Shown here piece after piece: positions 1-11,714 of a DNA stretch of 64,000 bases; positions within the stretch are counted from its first letter, which is position 1; every line of letters begins with the position of its first letter. This stretch comes from Rhizophagus irregularis. Lineage: Eukaryota > Glomeromycota > Glomeromycetes > Glomerales > Glomeraceae. The stretch lies in contig NC_089438.1 in assembly GCF_026210795.1 (NCBI RefSeq), positions 2,625,501 to 2,689,500 of the forward strand, written 5' to 3'. The notes beneath the pieces were generated by a model that saw nothing but the letters and a program-made list of their open reading frames with translations, was not told where the DNA came from and did no database searches. A program made the translations under genes and the position numbers.

Positions 1-1230
1 AATTAACCATACTGTAGTAAGATGTATCGATATTTTATGTTACATTGATATATATAATTCAGGCCAACACTATAAATTGGCCTGAGTTAACATACTATAT
101 AAAGGTTACCATTCAAATCACTGACATTTTATAAACTAATAAACTATATATCTGAAGTTTGCATAATGCTGGTAAGAATTGGATTTTGGCTCGCACTATG
201 GTTTATGTCATATTTAACTAAAACACATTCATCTGTAATAAGAAAAATTAATATATTATATAAACGAAATAAAAAAACCATGTATTTTGAAGTTAAAAAT
301 ATTAAAGTTTTCGTCTGGTTAAAATTTTACTTCAATTTATATAAATTCTAATACTACCTCCCATTCTCCAATAATAATTATTTATATTATCTGTTATGTA
401 TAAAATTAAAGAAACCGGAATTTCCTTTTTTTGAAATTTTGTGCAACACATCTTTTCAATTCTATCATCACAAATTTGCCGATCATTTATTGACATTGTC
501 ACAAAAGAAAAGGTGACTATTTTTATATAAATTCTACAGATTAACATTTACCGTTGAATCTGATCCATTTACGATTTATCGTCCAGATAGATACCTACAA
601 AATAAAAAAAAAAAGGCGGAACATCCCCTGTTGCTGAAAAACGACGTGCGACGATATTTCCTTTTTGGAAATTAATGTAACCAAACTTTCCTTAGGAATA
701 CTATTCCTTTTTTGTTTGTGTAACATAACTGTCGAGTAAGAGAAAAGCTACACAATTACACAATTTAAAGGAGTCTTAACGTGACACCACATGATTGCAA
801 TGATTTCAAATACAACAATATAAAAATAAAAATAAAAATAAAAATAATACAATAATATAATATTTTAGGACAATACTAATACGAATTTAAAAAATATTGT
901 TAACACACAAATATGGTGAAAATATTGTCTGTGTGAAAATTCTTTTGTATGTTGTGATGCTTCAGCTCCTAAAAAGTGTAACTAAAAATTTGACGTATTG
1001 TAGATCAATTACTAATTGTTTTTTCAAACACGGAGACATGCGTAAATGCACACAATATTAAACATTTTTCAATCCAAAAGTATGAAAAAAGTATAAATTA
1101 GCAAAAAATTTTCTTAAGAAGACAAAAAATTAAAATTCAATAAAAAAAAAAAGAAAAAAATACTTTGATAGTTTTTTTCGCATAATTCAAACTCTTAAAA
1201 TCAATTAAATTCTTTAAATTTCCTAACAAA
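1..1230. other. AT-rich stretch, no gene recognised
   Basis: This stretch is AT-rich with homopolymer runs. The only ORFs are short (166-351 on plus, 332-547 on minus), composition-driven and without recognisable motifs. The last 60 bases (about 1170-1230) are pyrimidine-rich and could be the promoter or leader of the micro-ORF that starts at 1231. Confidence 0.5.
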
Positions 1231-1332
1231 ATGAATCAGACTGAAGTTACCATTAAACTATCCATTCCATCTATCGCAACTGCTGAAGCCACTGAAAAAC
1301 CGGGTCAATCTGGTGGCTGTACAATTATGTAA
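1231..1332 (+). CDS. 33-aa peptide ending in a CaaX box (CTIM)
   Basis: A 33-codon ORF runs from an ATG in a favourable fungal context (AACAAAATGA) to a TAA that is immediately followed by an AATAAA-type signal. It begins MNQTEVTIKL and ends GQSGGCTIM. The C-terminal CTIM fits the CaaX signal that directs farnesylation, end-proteolysis and carboxymethylation of small secreted or membrane-tethered peptides. Short precursors with a C-terminal CaaX are the hallmark of fungal a-factor-type lipopeptide pheromones, but Ras-like GTPases and G-protein gamma subunits end the same way. A CTAAC box followed by CAG at 1238-1240 could instead be an intron end, making this the last exon of such a protein; I see no upstream exon in the preceding kilobase. 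The function is inference; the ORF and the CaaX are seen. Confidence 0.45.
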   Translation: MNQTEVTIKLSIPSIATAEATEKPGQSGGCTIM

Positions 1333-3000
1333 TAAAATAAAATTCTTTACATTTACGAATTTTATCGTCAGATCTGATTGGAAATTAAACATTTATGTAT
1401 TGTTAAATAATCATTTGTCTATAGTTTACAACTTTTAAATTCTATTTATTTGTAATAATACATTGTACTTTATATATATATATTTCGTTAGTTTACTTGT
1501 GTTATTATATTATCAAATTACTTAATATTTGAATCACTATTACATATTTTGTCTTATATCATTCTGTATTTAGGGACATGTTTTAAAACGATTTCAGCGT
1601 TTTAAAACATGTGTTAAAAAATGTTTTAAAGCACTTCGATATTGTAAATTTTAAATCTTAATTTTTGGTTAAAAAATCAATTTATACAGTATATAATAAA
1701 ACGAAAACTGTTTTAGAACATGTTGTTTTAAATTACGTGCCATACCTATCTGTATTTTATCGTTTGTGTATTCTAAAAATTACAAAAATAAAATCACATC
1801 TTTAAATTCATTATTTAAAATGTTCTAAATTCTAATAATTTTGGCAAGTTTGAGGTTGCCTTAAAAGTTGTCTAAACCATAATTAATTTTCTAATAGTGT
1901 ACACACAAAATTTTCTATGCTGATCACGTAATAAGAAAAAAAAATCTTTTTGATGCAAATACACAATATTTATTAGGACCAGTTGATCATCTTTATAAGT
2001 AACGAAAAATTAATATTTTTGTTAGAAGATATAATTCCTGTAAAAGATTTATCCGTAATTTCTATATTTACGGAAAAATAACTGAAAATCTATACATTTC
2101 GAGGCTATAAATTCCGTGAATATAATACATTTACGGAATAACAGAATAAAAAACACGAAATAAATTTATTATAGGGAATCCTATATTATTATTAAGTTAA
2201 ACACAAACTAAGTAATGATAATCAAAAACTCGATAAAATAGTATATATTATTGTAAGTGATCATCTAAACTCGAAAGTATAATTCTAGTTAAAACTAATA
2301 TGCTGTATTGCTTCTAGTGAAAGGTTTCATTCATGTAATATATCAATAGTAAAGAGTCCTTTTATTGAGTTGCGAAAAAAATAAAAGTTTATGGATGAAA
2401 AAAATTTATTGCTAGCTGCGAGTGAAACGTTAGGAAATGAGCCCGGCTGACGTTTGTTCTTTCTTGTTTAACGTATTTTTAAATATTTTACTTTTTCAGT
2501 TGAAACAGAACAATACTCAAAGGCAATAGTACATAAAATATGAAAGACATCGAATTTTCTTATCACTTGAGAAATTTAGCCGCCGTGAAAGTGACAAATT
2601 AATTGAATCATTGGTTGCTAGATTATTTCCTTTGAATTTTATTTTACTAGAATTAAAACCAACTTTGCTGTCAATGTATGTTTTTTTGACAACCATATAA
2701 CACCCATATAACAATCCTGTTATATTTATACAGTATTTTGTAATGATTTGCGATATGACTGCTATTATGATTCAATATATATTAAAACACCATGTCAGAA
2801 TTTGCATTATAACACTATTATAACATGTATTATCAGTTTATCACATAATTACAATAATATTGGTGCTTTATTTGTCAATATATACTATAACGTTATTGTA
2901 ACATTTGCACATAGTAATCATTATATAATAAACTCAATATTCTAATAACTACCTATGCGCACCCATTTCACATGCATCTCACACTATTGACAAGTACACA
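1333..3000. other. AT-rich non-coding stretch
   Basis: I see no recognisable gene, RNA or element ends here. The ORFs at 2517-2714 and 2748-2945 are short, rich in Tyr, Ile and Asn, and match codon-free AT composition. Confidence 0.45.
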
Positions 3001-3004
3001 ATAA

Positions 3005-3165
3005 AATTCGATAAACTGGATCTTCGATAAACCGGATTTGGGCCTAAACCGGACTTTTTTGCTGGAACCAAATCACGTATATTAAAATAGTTTTGATATA
3101 CCGGAATTTACTAGTTAACCAGCTATAGTAAAAATGATTCGATAAACCGGATCACGTGATAATTA
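3005..3165. repeat. Degenerate repeat with CGATAAACCGGAT motifs
   Basis: Several copies of a CGATAAACCGGAT-like motif occur within about 150 bp, interspersed with GGATTTGGGCC and CCGGAC words. Such motifs resemble subterminal or terminal repeats of Tc1/pogo-type miniature elements, but I could not find paired inverted ends or a target duplication. This is probably a decayed fragment. Confidence 0.3.
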
Positions 3166-3789
3166 ACCAATAAAATTTAAGTAACGTGATGCGGTAAATC
3201 TTAATTTTGGCTAGAATTATAAAAATCCTAATTCCGGCTGAAGTTATGTATTACTTATATCTTCAATTAATATTCATTTTCATGAACTCTATGACTTCAT
3301 TGCAGAAATTTCATATTTTTAAACAACGTTTACACTGCGCCAAAATCACGTGGTTCATCCGTTGTTTTGTGCGTCATTATTGAACGTCATACGACGCGTT
3401 GCAAAAGTGAAAAAATGCATCGTCACTACGCTTTTTTAATTTACTGTAAAAATGGTTTTACTATGCCTTTTACGTTATTGTAAATACATAACCAAAGCAC
3501 TGTTTACTATATTGCAATAATACATATACAACAAAGTCACAACACTGTATAAATTACTATTATGTTATGTATTTTATATTGCTACAACAAGGTGTATACG
3601 ATGTGTATTACATTGCTACAACAAGGTCACAGCACTGCACAAATTACTACTATATATAAAAATATCTTTAAAAAAAAAGCGAAAATAAAGATTAAATTTT
3701 GTTACTAATAAATTCCAAGTAACTCTAAATTCCAAGTAACTCCTCTTACGAAAAAATAAAGATGAACGTTAACGTTCATTAAATAAAAT

Positions 3790-6700
3790 TACTAATAAAA
3801 AAATAATACCGCCTAGTAGGAAACCACGAAACTTGTCCTGAAACCCAATTGAAGAGATGTTGGCATCCAAGTCAGAGCAGATTCGTCTACAAAACAAAAA
3901 AAAAATTAAATTAAATTAATTTTTTTTAATAAAGCTTCAAAATCTCTTTACCTTCAAATTGCTGTGTAAAAAAATTCGTTCTTGAAATATTGATTATTTA
4001 ACGCATCATGCAAATCTGATGTACATGTGGATCGACAATTATGTAAAAAATGAACTTTTGGATGGCTATCTATAGTAGTTATTGGATGAACCCGATACCA
4101 TCTCATATTTTCAGCACTAGTCGAACGATGTCAAATCGGGGACCAATCAGGTGACCGAATTCCATCTGATTGGTCCCTATTTTTTTAAAAATTTTCATCA
4201 ATCGGTAAACCTGATTGCTGCCAAAAGATGGCGCAAAAGGAGGATACTCAGGTACCAATCGGGATATTCAATAGAGTATAATCGGGTATTAATAGTTACC
4301 AATAGGATATTTACTGGATATTTACTATTTGACATATCAGTATACCGATTGATAACTTTTTGATAAATTTATAACTATAAGAAATCTACCGATTGTATAC
4401 ATTTTTATTTAAATTTATTTGATATTTTACAATAATTACATTTAATAATTTAAATTTATTAATTATTAAAAATACAAAATCAGAAATACTACTAATACTG
4501 AAATTTTATCTGGAATCCGGTATCCAGGTTGGAGCAAATTCCCTACAAAAGAAATAAAAAAAATTAAAGAAAGTTTTTTAAAAAAAGTTTCAAAAGTTAA
4601 AACTTACTTATGAAATTCCGGTATATACATCTATCAAAGCCGATTCCCTATAATAGAATAATAAAAAAATGTTTATTACCGTTTTTTTTAATAGTTTCAA
4701 AAAAATTTCCGAAACTTATTACTTATGGGATTCTATGGGATTCGTTATACTGATTCCCTATAATAGAACATTTAAAAAAAACTGTTAAAAACGTTTTTTT
4801 AATAGTTTCGAAAAAATATTTTTCGAAACTTACCTATGGGATTCGTTATACCGATTCCCTATAAAAGAATTAAAAAAAAAACGTTAACGTTTTTTTAATA
4901 GTTTCAAAAAAATATTTTTCGAAACTTACCTATGGGATTTGTTATACTGATTCCATATAAAAGAATTAAAAAAAAACATTAACGTTTTTTTAATAGTTTC
5001 GAAAAAATATTTTTCGAAACTTACTTATGGGATTTGTTATACCGATTTCCTATAATAGAATTAAAAAAAACGTTAGTTAACATTTTTTAAAAGTTTCGAA
5101 AAATATTTTCGAAACTTATCTATGGGATTCGTTATAACCGATTCCCTATAATAGAATAATAAAAAAATGTTAGTTAACATTTTTTTAATAGTTTCGAAAA
5201 ATAATTTTTGAAACTTACCTATGGGATTCGTTATAACCGATTCCCTATAATAGTGTATTAGAAAAAAAATGTTAAAAACGTTTTTTAATAGTTTCGAAAA
5301 ATTATTTTTCGAAACTTACCTATGGGATTTGTCCCTATAATTGATAATTGAATATTAAAAAAAACGTTTTAAAAAAATGTTAAAACATTTTTTAATAGTT
5401 TCAAAAAATTATTTTTCGAAACTAATCTATGGGATTCGTTATAACCGATGAGATCCCCCAATTCCCTCTGTCATCAATTTACAGAGTTGCCACATCGAAC
5501 GGGCATTCCCATGGTCGAACAAACGAATAAACGAATAAACGAACAATTAAACGAACAAATAAATAATCAATGACATAATTAACAAACAACATAATCAACG
5601 AACAACATACAACAACATATAGCAACAACATTCTTGGTTCACAACATAAATAGCGTCAGTAATATAAAACATCAAACGATATAAAATAAAATTAACTTCT
5701 CTAAATTTTCCCCAAATTATATCCACTTTTACCTTTAATTTCAAACTTCGATAGCTCTCGCTACGACTTATTACTTTCCAAAAGTGTATATTTAATTCAT
5801 CTTAAATTCCCATTTTATTCAATTAAAATTAATTAAGCGAACATTAATTAAAGTTTAGGGCGAACCTATTACCTTTAATTAATATTAAACTTCATTAACA
5901 AATAATTAAATTTAACTTATATTTTTATTGAGTTCTGTGGATGAGAACTATGGAATTACTTTGAATTCCGTTCCCTATTTATACAAATTTTATGCTACTT
6001 TCTATTCTATCTATATACTATCTTTTATGTTCTTTTTACATATTATCTTTGAACTATCTTTCTAATATACTATCTATATTTTAAATACGCTATCTTTTAA
6101 TATGCTATCTTTTATATATATATTATCTTTTATAATATCTTTGTATTATCTATATTTTAAATACGCTATCTTTTTATATATGTTCTTTTTAATATGTCAT
6201 CTTTTATGTTCCATCTTTATACCATCTTTTTATATTATCTTTTATATTATTTTATGTTCTTTAATCTTTCTGACATTATTTTATATGTTCTTTCAATCTG
6301 CTTTATGTGTTTTGCTTATAATCTATCTTTTGTGGCTTATAATTATTCTTTTTTATCGTTCTTATTGTTAAAGATTGCTAAGCCCCAATTGATCGACTCT
6401 ATTTATCCTATTGGTTCTTTGTCAATCATTTGATAAATATTACATCATGTAGATCATTACTCTTCCTAAATGTTTATCCTTCTCGGCTAATTATTTATCC
6501 ATCTACGCCAATTCATAACTAATTTGTTCGTTCTTAATATTTGGCAATTACATTTGGTGATTGAATTTTACCATCTTTTTATGCTTGATATTCGACCGTT
6601 TACACCGATTTCCTATAATTGTATATTAAAAAAAAGAGTTTCAAAAAATTTTTTCGAAACTCACCTATGGGATTCGTTGTAACCGATTCCCTATAATAGT

Positions 6701-7085
6701 GTATTAGAAAAAAAATGATAAAAACGTTTTTTAATAGTTTCGAAAAATTATTTTTCGAAACTTACCTATGGGATTCGTCCCTATAATTGAATATTTAAAA
6801 AAAACATTTTAAAAAAACGTTAAAACGTTTTTTAATAGTTTCGAAAAATTATTTTTTGAAACTAATCTATGGAATTCGTTATAACCGATTCCCTATAATT
6901 GTATATTAAAAAAAAAGAGTTTCGAAAAATTTTTTTGAAACTCACCTATGGGATTCGTTGTAACTGATTCCCTATAATAGTGTATTAGAAAAAAAATGTT
7001 AAAAACGTTTTTTAATAGTTTTGAAAAAGAATTTTTCGAAACTCACCTGGGATTCGTTATAACCGATTCCCTACAATTGAATGTC
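3790..7085 (-). repeat. Microexon/hairpin array 1, interrupted by a solo LTR
   Basis: About fifteen tandem units of roughly 95-125 bp. Read on the minus strand, a unit is a T-rich tract ending TATAG, a block of about 25 bp (for example starting GGAATCGGTATAACGAATCC), then GTAAGTTTCG, then a spacer with two palindromes: GTTTCGAAAA..TTTTCGAAAC and AAAACGTT..AACGTTTT. The first units (about 3835 and 4510) have longer blocks of 33-50 bp resembling those of the array at 41.6-44 kb. Blocks look like microexons and spacers like introns, but block lengths do not keep one reading frame, so coding is not shown. The array is split by the LTR at 5449-6604, whose 4-bp target duplication lies inside a unit. 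Confidence 0.6.
5449..6604. mobile_element. Solo LTR (about 1.16 kb)
   Basis: The segment begins TGAGATCCCCC and ends GTTTACA, obeying the TG..CA rule of LTRs. It is flanked by CCGA at 5445-5448 and again at 6605-6608, a 4-bp target duplication. Removing it rejoins a normal unit of the surrounding hairpin array (ataaCCGAtttccta), which supports both ends. There is no internal coding region. The interior is low-complexity, with CTATCTTTT-rich tracts from 6000 to 6350. It is most likely the product of LTR-LTR recombination of an LTR retrotransposon unrelated in sequence to the one at 12-26 kb. Confidence 0.65.
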
Positions 7086-7479
7086 ATTGGGCTGGTAGTG
7101 TGCCTCGCTACGCTCCTCCCACCTCGGCCTCACGGCCTTGCAGTACCTACATCCCCCCTTCGTGGGCAGGTTTACCTGCCACAGTACCATGGTCTGCCAC
7201 GGTATTTTTCCACTTATTTTTTTTTCTACATTTTTTCTTATATATAACTTACTATGACAACTATGGCAACTATGGCAGACTACTTAAAAACGGAATAAAA
7301 ATGCGAATAAAGCCAAAATCAGACAGAATCTCCTGCCATAGTACCTGCCTTAGTACGAAAAACCTTATAATAATACTATGGCAGCCTTAGTCAGCCCCTC
7401 AGATCCCAAAACCCGATTCACGCTATGATTACCCTTTATATACTCACCTAGACCCCCAAGTATGACCCCCCTATGTCCT
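7086..7479. other. Locally GC-rich fragment and flanking repeat
   Basis: Around 7090-7205 the base composition rises abruptly, with words such as CTCGCTACGCTCCTCCC and the palindrome ACCATGGT, unlike the neighbours. From about 7385 to 7430 a segment (TTAGTCAGCCCC..AAAACCCGATTCA) recurs at 9248-9290, so the two sides of the foldback element at 7634-9208 are related. No ORF with recognisable content is present. Confidence 0.35.
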
Positions 7480-7630
7480 GAACTATGGCAGCCGAACTAT
7501 GGCAGCCGAACTATGGCAGCCGAACTATGGCAGCCGAACTATAGCACCCGAACTATGGCAGCCGAACTATGGCACCCGAACTATGGCAGCCGAACTATGG
7601 CACCCGAACTATGGCAGCCGAACTATGACC
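7480..7630 (+). repeat. 14-bp minisatellite (CCGAACTATGGCAG)n
   Basis: About eleven head-to-tail copies of CCGAACTATGGCAG, alternating with a CCGAACTATGGCAC variant. Because 42 bp is three units, all three frames are open and give Pro-Asn-Tyr-Gly and Glu-Leu-Trp-Gln type repeats; these ORFs are a by-product of the repeat rather than genes. Two more copies lie at 9220-9243. Confidence 0.85.
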
Positions 7631-7633
7631 CCA

Positions 7634-9208
7634 AGTATAAGGATGGGTCCGCAAATGATTTTCAAATTCCGCAATATTGCGGATTTTGAAGTTGAATTGC
7701 GGTTAGTAGCCCGTAATTCCGCAATTCAGTTTTGGTGTTTTCTTACATACAAAAAACACCAGAACTAATAGGTTTTTTATATAAAAATGCTGGAACTATT
7801 GCTTCCGGCATATTTTTTAATTTTTTTTAATAAAAATGCCGGAACTATGGGTTCTGGCATTTTCTTTTAATTATTTTATATAAAAACGCCGGAACTATAG
7901 GTTCTGGCGTTTTCTTTTAATTTATTTATATAAAATGCCAGAACTATAGGTTCTGGCATTTTCTTTTGATTTTTTTATGTAAAAACGCTGGAACTATAAG
8001 TTCCGGCATTTTCTTTTGAATTTTTTTTATGTAAAAACGCCGGAACTATAGGTTCCGGCGTTATCTTTTGATTTTTTTTTATGTAAAAATGCCGGAACTA
8101 TAGGTTCCAGTGTTTTTTTTAATTTTTTTATGTAAAAACGCCGGAACTAAAATTCCGGCGTTTTCTTTTAATTTTTTTTTAATAAAAACACCGGAACTAA
8201 GGTTCCGGCATTTTCTTTTAATTTTTTTTTAATAAAAATGCCGGAACTAAGGTTCTGGCATTTTCTTTTAATTATTTTATATAAAAACGCCGGAACTATA
8301 GATTCCGGCGTTTTCTTTAATTTTTTTTATGTAAAAACGCCAGAACTATAAGTTCCGGCATTTTCTTTTGAATTTTTTTTATATAAAAACGCCAGAACTA
8401 TAGGTTCCGGCATTTTCTTTTAATTTTTTTATGTAAAAACACCGGAACTAAGGTTCCGGCATTTTCTTTTAGTTTTTTTTTAATAAAAACGCCAGAACTA
8501 AAGTTCCGGCATTTTCTTTTAATTTTTTTTTAATAAAAACGCTGGAACTAAGGTTCCGGCATTTTCTTTTAATTTTTTTTTAATAAAAATACTGGAACTA
8601 AGGTTCCGGCATTTTCTTTTAATTTATTATGTAAAAACGCCGGAACTATGAGTTCCAGCGTTTTCTTTAAATTTTTTTTAATAAAAACGCCAGAACTATA
8701 GGTTCTGGCATTTTCTTTTAATTTTTTTTAATTAAAACGCTGGAACTATAAGTTCCGGCGGTTTCTTTTAATTTTTTTTTATGTAAAAACGCCAGAACTA
8801 TAGGTTCCGGCGGTTTCTTTTAAATTTTTTTTAATTAAAACGTCAGAACTATAGGTTCCAGCATTTTTTTTTAATTTTTTTTTATGTAAAATAATTTCTT
8901 TTATTATTAATAATAAATAGAAATATTTTTTTTTTAGTAGTAATTATATTTTATTAAAAAAAAGAAAGTTTTTTTTGCGGACATTCCGCAAATCTGCAAA
9001 TATTCTGCAAATCCTCAAAGTACCGCAATTCAATTGCGGAATATTTGAGGTACTTTGTGATATTTGCGGATTTGCGGAATATTTGTAGGATTGCGGATAA
9101 TTGCGGATTTGCGGATTTGCGGATTTTTAGATTTAAAAATCCGCAATGTTCTGCAATACCGTAAATCACAATTATTCCGCAATTACATATTTGCGGCACC
9201 ATCCTTAC
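7634..9208. mobile_element. Foldback/MITE-like element with hairpin core
   Basis: The ends are inverted relative to each other: the left begins AAGGATGGGTCCGCAAAT and the right, reversed, begins AAGGATGGTGCCGCAAAT. Both subterminal zones are rich in GCGGAT/ATCCGC words (7640-7700 and 8975-9190). The middle is the 50-bp hairpin array described separately. No transposase is encoded. I could not identify a convincing target duplication, so the superfamily is open; a hAT-like miniature element is one possibility. Confidence 0.5.
7760..8885. repeat. About 23 tandem 50-bp hairpin units
   Basis: Each unit is a near-perfect inverted repeat, AACGCCGGAAC-TATAG-GTTCCGGCGTT or a variant, followed by a T-rich spacer (TTTCTTTTAATTTTTT). 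Several variants change both arms together: CGCCGGAAC/GTTCCGGCG versus TGCCAGAAC/GTTCTGGCA. Other units carry one-sided changes. The period is close to 50 bp through the whole stretch. There is no coding potential. The structure could form DNA cruciforms or RNA hairpins. Confidence 0.85.
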
Positions 9209-9383
9209 CACTCTATGTCCCGAACTATGGCAGCCGAACTATGGACACCTTAGTCAACCCCTTAGGCTCCAAAACCCGATTCAAGCTATGGACACCTGCC
9301 CCTCTATCTCACTCGAAAAAATACATTCGGCAATTGAAGATTAGGTAACTATAAATTAGTACTCGATTTGATAGAACGAAAAA

Positions 9384-11364
9384 ATGGCTGCTTAAGTTCC
9401 AGCAATCTTTAACCCTAACAACCGTTTCTTTTACGATGAACTTCTTAAAAAATGTGTAGGTACACACACAAAAGAAAGCGTCAATTCAGCAATCTCGACT
9501 TCTGTGGCTTTCATCACCACAAAATCTGGCATGTGGATTAGAAAAAAGAAGGCTTACAATAGAAGCATATACTTCAAGTTCACCGCAGATCTCAAGGGGA
9601 TTTCTACTAAGCATAAGTACTGGTAAAAAAATGATTTATCCTACACATATCTTACACATATTGGGTACTCAAAATGTAGAAAATCATACACAAATAATAC
9701 ACATATCATACACATATCGGGTACTAATATATATATCATACATATATCAGATATCTGATAGGTATACTATATATATAAGTATTCAATATGTATATGATAT
9801 GTGTATTATTTGTGTATGATTTTCTACATTTTGAGTACTCGATATATGTAAGATATGTGAAGAATATGTGTAGGACAGACCATTTTTTTACCAGTGAAGG
9901 TAATTATTCGGTCAGATACCGGAGAAGACAGTGACGCGACCACATCCACCAAATTAAAGGATCTTCTTCTCCAAGCCTCAATCGCAAAGATCTGTTATAT
10001 AGATGTAAACTTCATGCCTTATCCCCCAAACGCACCAAAGTATAATCCTGAATTCTTCAATCTCTTCCTAGGTTTCAGGGCCCAACCCGCTGAGCACATC
10101 AAATCAAACCTAGTTAATCCAATCATCCGACACGTTCATGAGGTATGGTGTGCAGAGGACAAGCAGTTAACCACATACATCCTCAACTGGCTCGCATTTC
10201 TGGTTCAAAATCCAGACAAAAAACCTGGTATAGCAATTATCATGCGCAGTCCCCCCAGATGTGGTAAGAATATCTTAACCGATTTTATCAGAGAACATAT
10301 TCTTGGCCGTGAAAACTTCTTCTCTACTACCAGTCTTGAAGATGTAATAGGAAGGTTCAATGCAGCTGTTCGTGCCAAAAAACTCATTATCCTCAACGAA
10401 TGTGACATGTCAGGCAAGGAATGGCATGGAGCAAATAACCGACTCAAAAGTTTAATCACCGAGCCTTACATCTGTATCGAGGAAAAGGAAATAGATGTGA
10501 AGGTCATTGATGACTTTGCTGGCTACATGATCCTCAGTAATCATGCCATGCCAATTCGTATAGAAATGGGAGATGAAAGATATGTAGCTCTCAACATCTC
10601 AGCCAAATATAAGGGCAATCGAGAATACTTCGGTTCTCTTATAAAAGTGTTAGAAAATCCAGATACAGTCGGCTCCTTTATGTCTTACTTACTTAGCCAG
10701 AATTTAACTAGCTTCAATCCCCGAACTATTCCAGATACTCAAATGAAACAGGAGTTAATCGAAGCAAGTATCCCAAATCCCCAGCGTTTTATACAATATT
10801 ACCTTGAAATGATGTGGCCCGACAATTGTGATACACTTGAAATCCCGTGTACAAATTTCTATAGTACTTACCAGAACTGGTGCAGTGAGAAGGGTGAAAA
10901 CAAAACACTAAGTGACAATAAATTCGGTATGGAGATTAAGCAATTCGCCCCTAAAATACGTGTAAGCTGCTCAGGTACCCGAATAAACTATTACATACTA
11001 GATAAAGCAAAAATCGTGGAGAATTTTAGTAAAGTAATCCAAGATGTACAAGACGTACAGGAAGCACCAGTAGAAGAAGAAGAGTTAGTTGCCGAGAAAT
11101 CCACTGAGAAAAAACCCGAACCTGTTATCGAAGAGCAACTGGTTTCCAAAAGGGCTCCTCCACCGCTTCCACCCAAGCCTGATTACTTAAAAGAATGTCT
11201 ACAAGAGTTAAGGGAAGAAAAACCATCTGCCTGAACCAGATGACTATGACGTCTTAGACGACTTGTTATCAGACTCAGATTCTACAACCGCAGACCCAGT
11301 TCCTGAAAAACCGTCTGCCAGTAGTATGAAAACCCCAATTCTGGCTCACCTACTTATCTTATAA
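9384..11364 (+). pseudogene. SF3-type helicase of the virus-like element, damaged
   Basis: The main ORF (9894-11234) carries the motifs of a superfamily-3 / primase-associated helicase: a Walker A-like RSPPRCGKNIL near 10240-10270, a Walker B-like KLIILNECD near 10376-10405 and a motif C-like GYMILSNH near 10520. These enzymes unwind DNA for replication in DNA viruses and virus-like transposons. An in-frame upstream part begins at ATG 9384 but has a TAA at codon 4, and a palindromic insertion (9621-9893) separates it from the motor domain. The acidic, Pro/Glu-rich tail continues in another frame past the stop at 11234 to 11364, implying a small indel. The gene lies just upstream of P2 on the same strand. 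The family call is firm; activity is unlikely. Confidence 0.75.
9621..9893. mobile_element. Palindromic miniature insertion in helicase gene
   Basis: The segment begins TGGTAAAAAAATG and ends CATTTTTTTACCA. Most of it is self-complementary, with matching CCTACACATAT words inside each end and a central AT-rich region. It interrupts the helicase reading frame between a His-Lys-Tyr codon run and the next conserved segment. The size (about 273 bp) is a multiple of three, but it introduces a stop. The exact target duplication is not clear. Confidence 0.6.
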
Positions 11365-11640
11365 TCTAAACCGTTTATTAATATTTTCACCTACTTATAT
11401 GCTACATATTTTATAACTAAATCACCTTTTTTATATTTTTACCTACTTATATCTTACTTATCTCATAATTTAATTCACTTATATCCTACTTATTTCATAA
11501 TCTAAATTGTTTATTAATATTTTCACCTACTTACCCCCAACCAAACAAGAAATAGGATTTCAAAGCCAACAGAGCCAAAAAAGGTAAGGAAATATTAACC
11601 CATCCAGAAAACCAGCCATGAAGTCAATAGAGCGGAATAG
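11365..11640. other. Intergenic region with direct repeats
   Basis: Between helicase and P2 there is an AT-rich spacer with a segment repeated about 134 bp apart (ATAATCTAAA..TTATTAATATTTTCACC at 11363-11399 and 11497-11534) and several CACCTACTTATAT words. No ORF of interest is present. Confidence 0.5.
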
Positions 11641-11663
11641 CAAGGCAAGTAATTACCTTTATA

Positions 11664-11691
11664 CCGAGAAAAAATGTAATTGAATAAAAGA
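11664..11691 (+). promoter_or_regulatory. Shared upstream motif of virus-like genes (P2 copy)
   Basis: The core GAAAAAATGTAATTGAATAA lies 24-50 bp before the P2 start codon. The same block, together with about 30 further upstream bases (AGCAAGGCAAG..TATACCGAG), precedes the polymerase gene at 63947-63979 in opposite orientation, and a weaker copy precedes the F-box pseudogene at 46321-46345. A promoter role is inference from this recurrence. Confidence 0.5.
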
Positions 11692-11714
11692 TTCATATAT
11701 AAAAGGTTTACAAG

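Noticed and set aside
166-547. Short ORFs on both strands
   Set aside because: Composition-driven AT-rich frames with no motif, no promoter-like context and no conservation clue.
6102-6433. Overlapping Phe/Tyr/Leu-rich ORFs that look like membrane proteins
   Set aside because: They lie wholly inside the solo LTR in CTATCTTTT low-complexity sequence; hydrophobicity follows from T-rich codons.
7462-7768. ORFs encoding Glu-Leu-Trp-Gln-Pro-Asn-Tyr repeats
   Set aside because: Direct translation of the 14-bp minisatellite; all three frames are open, so no coding selection is implied.
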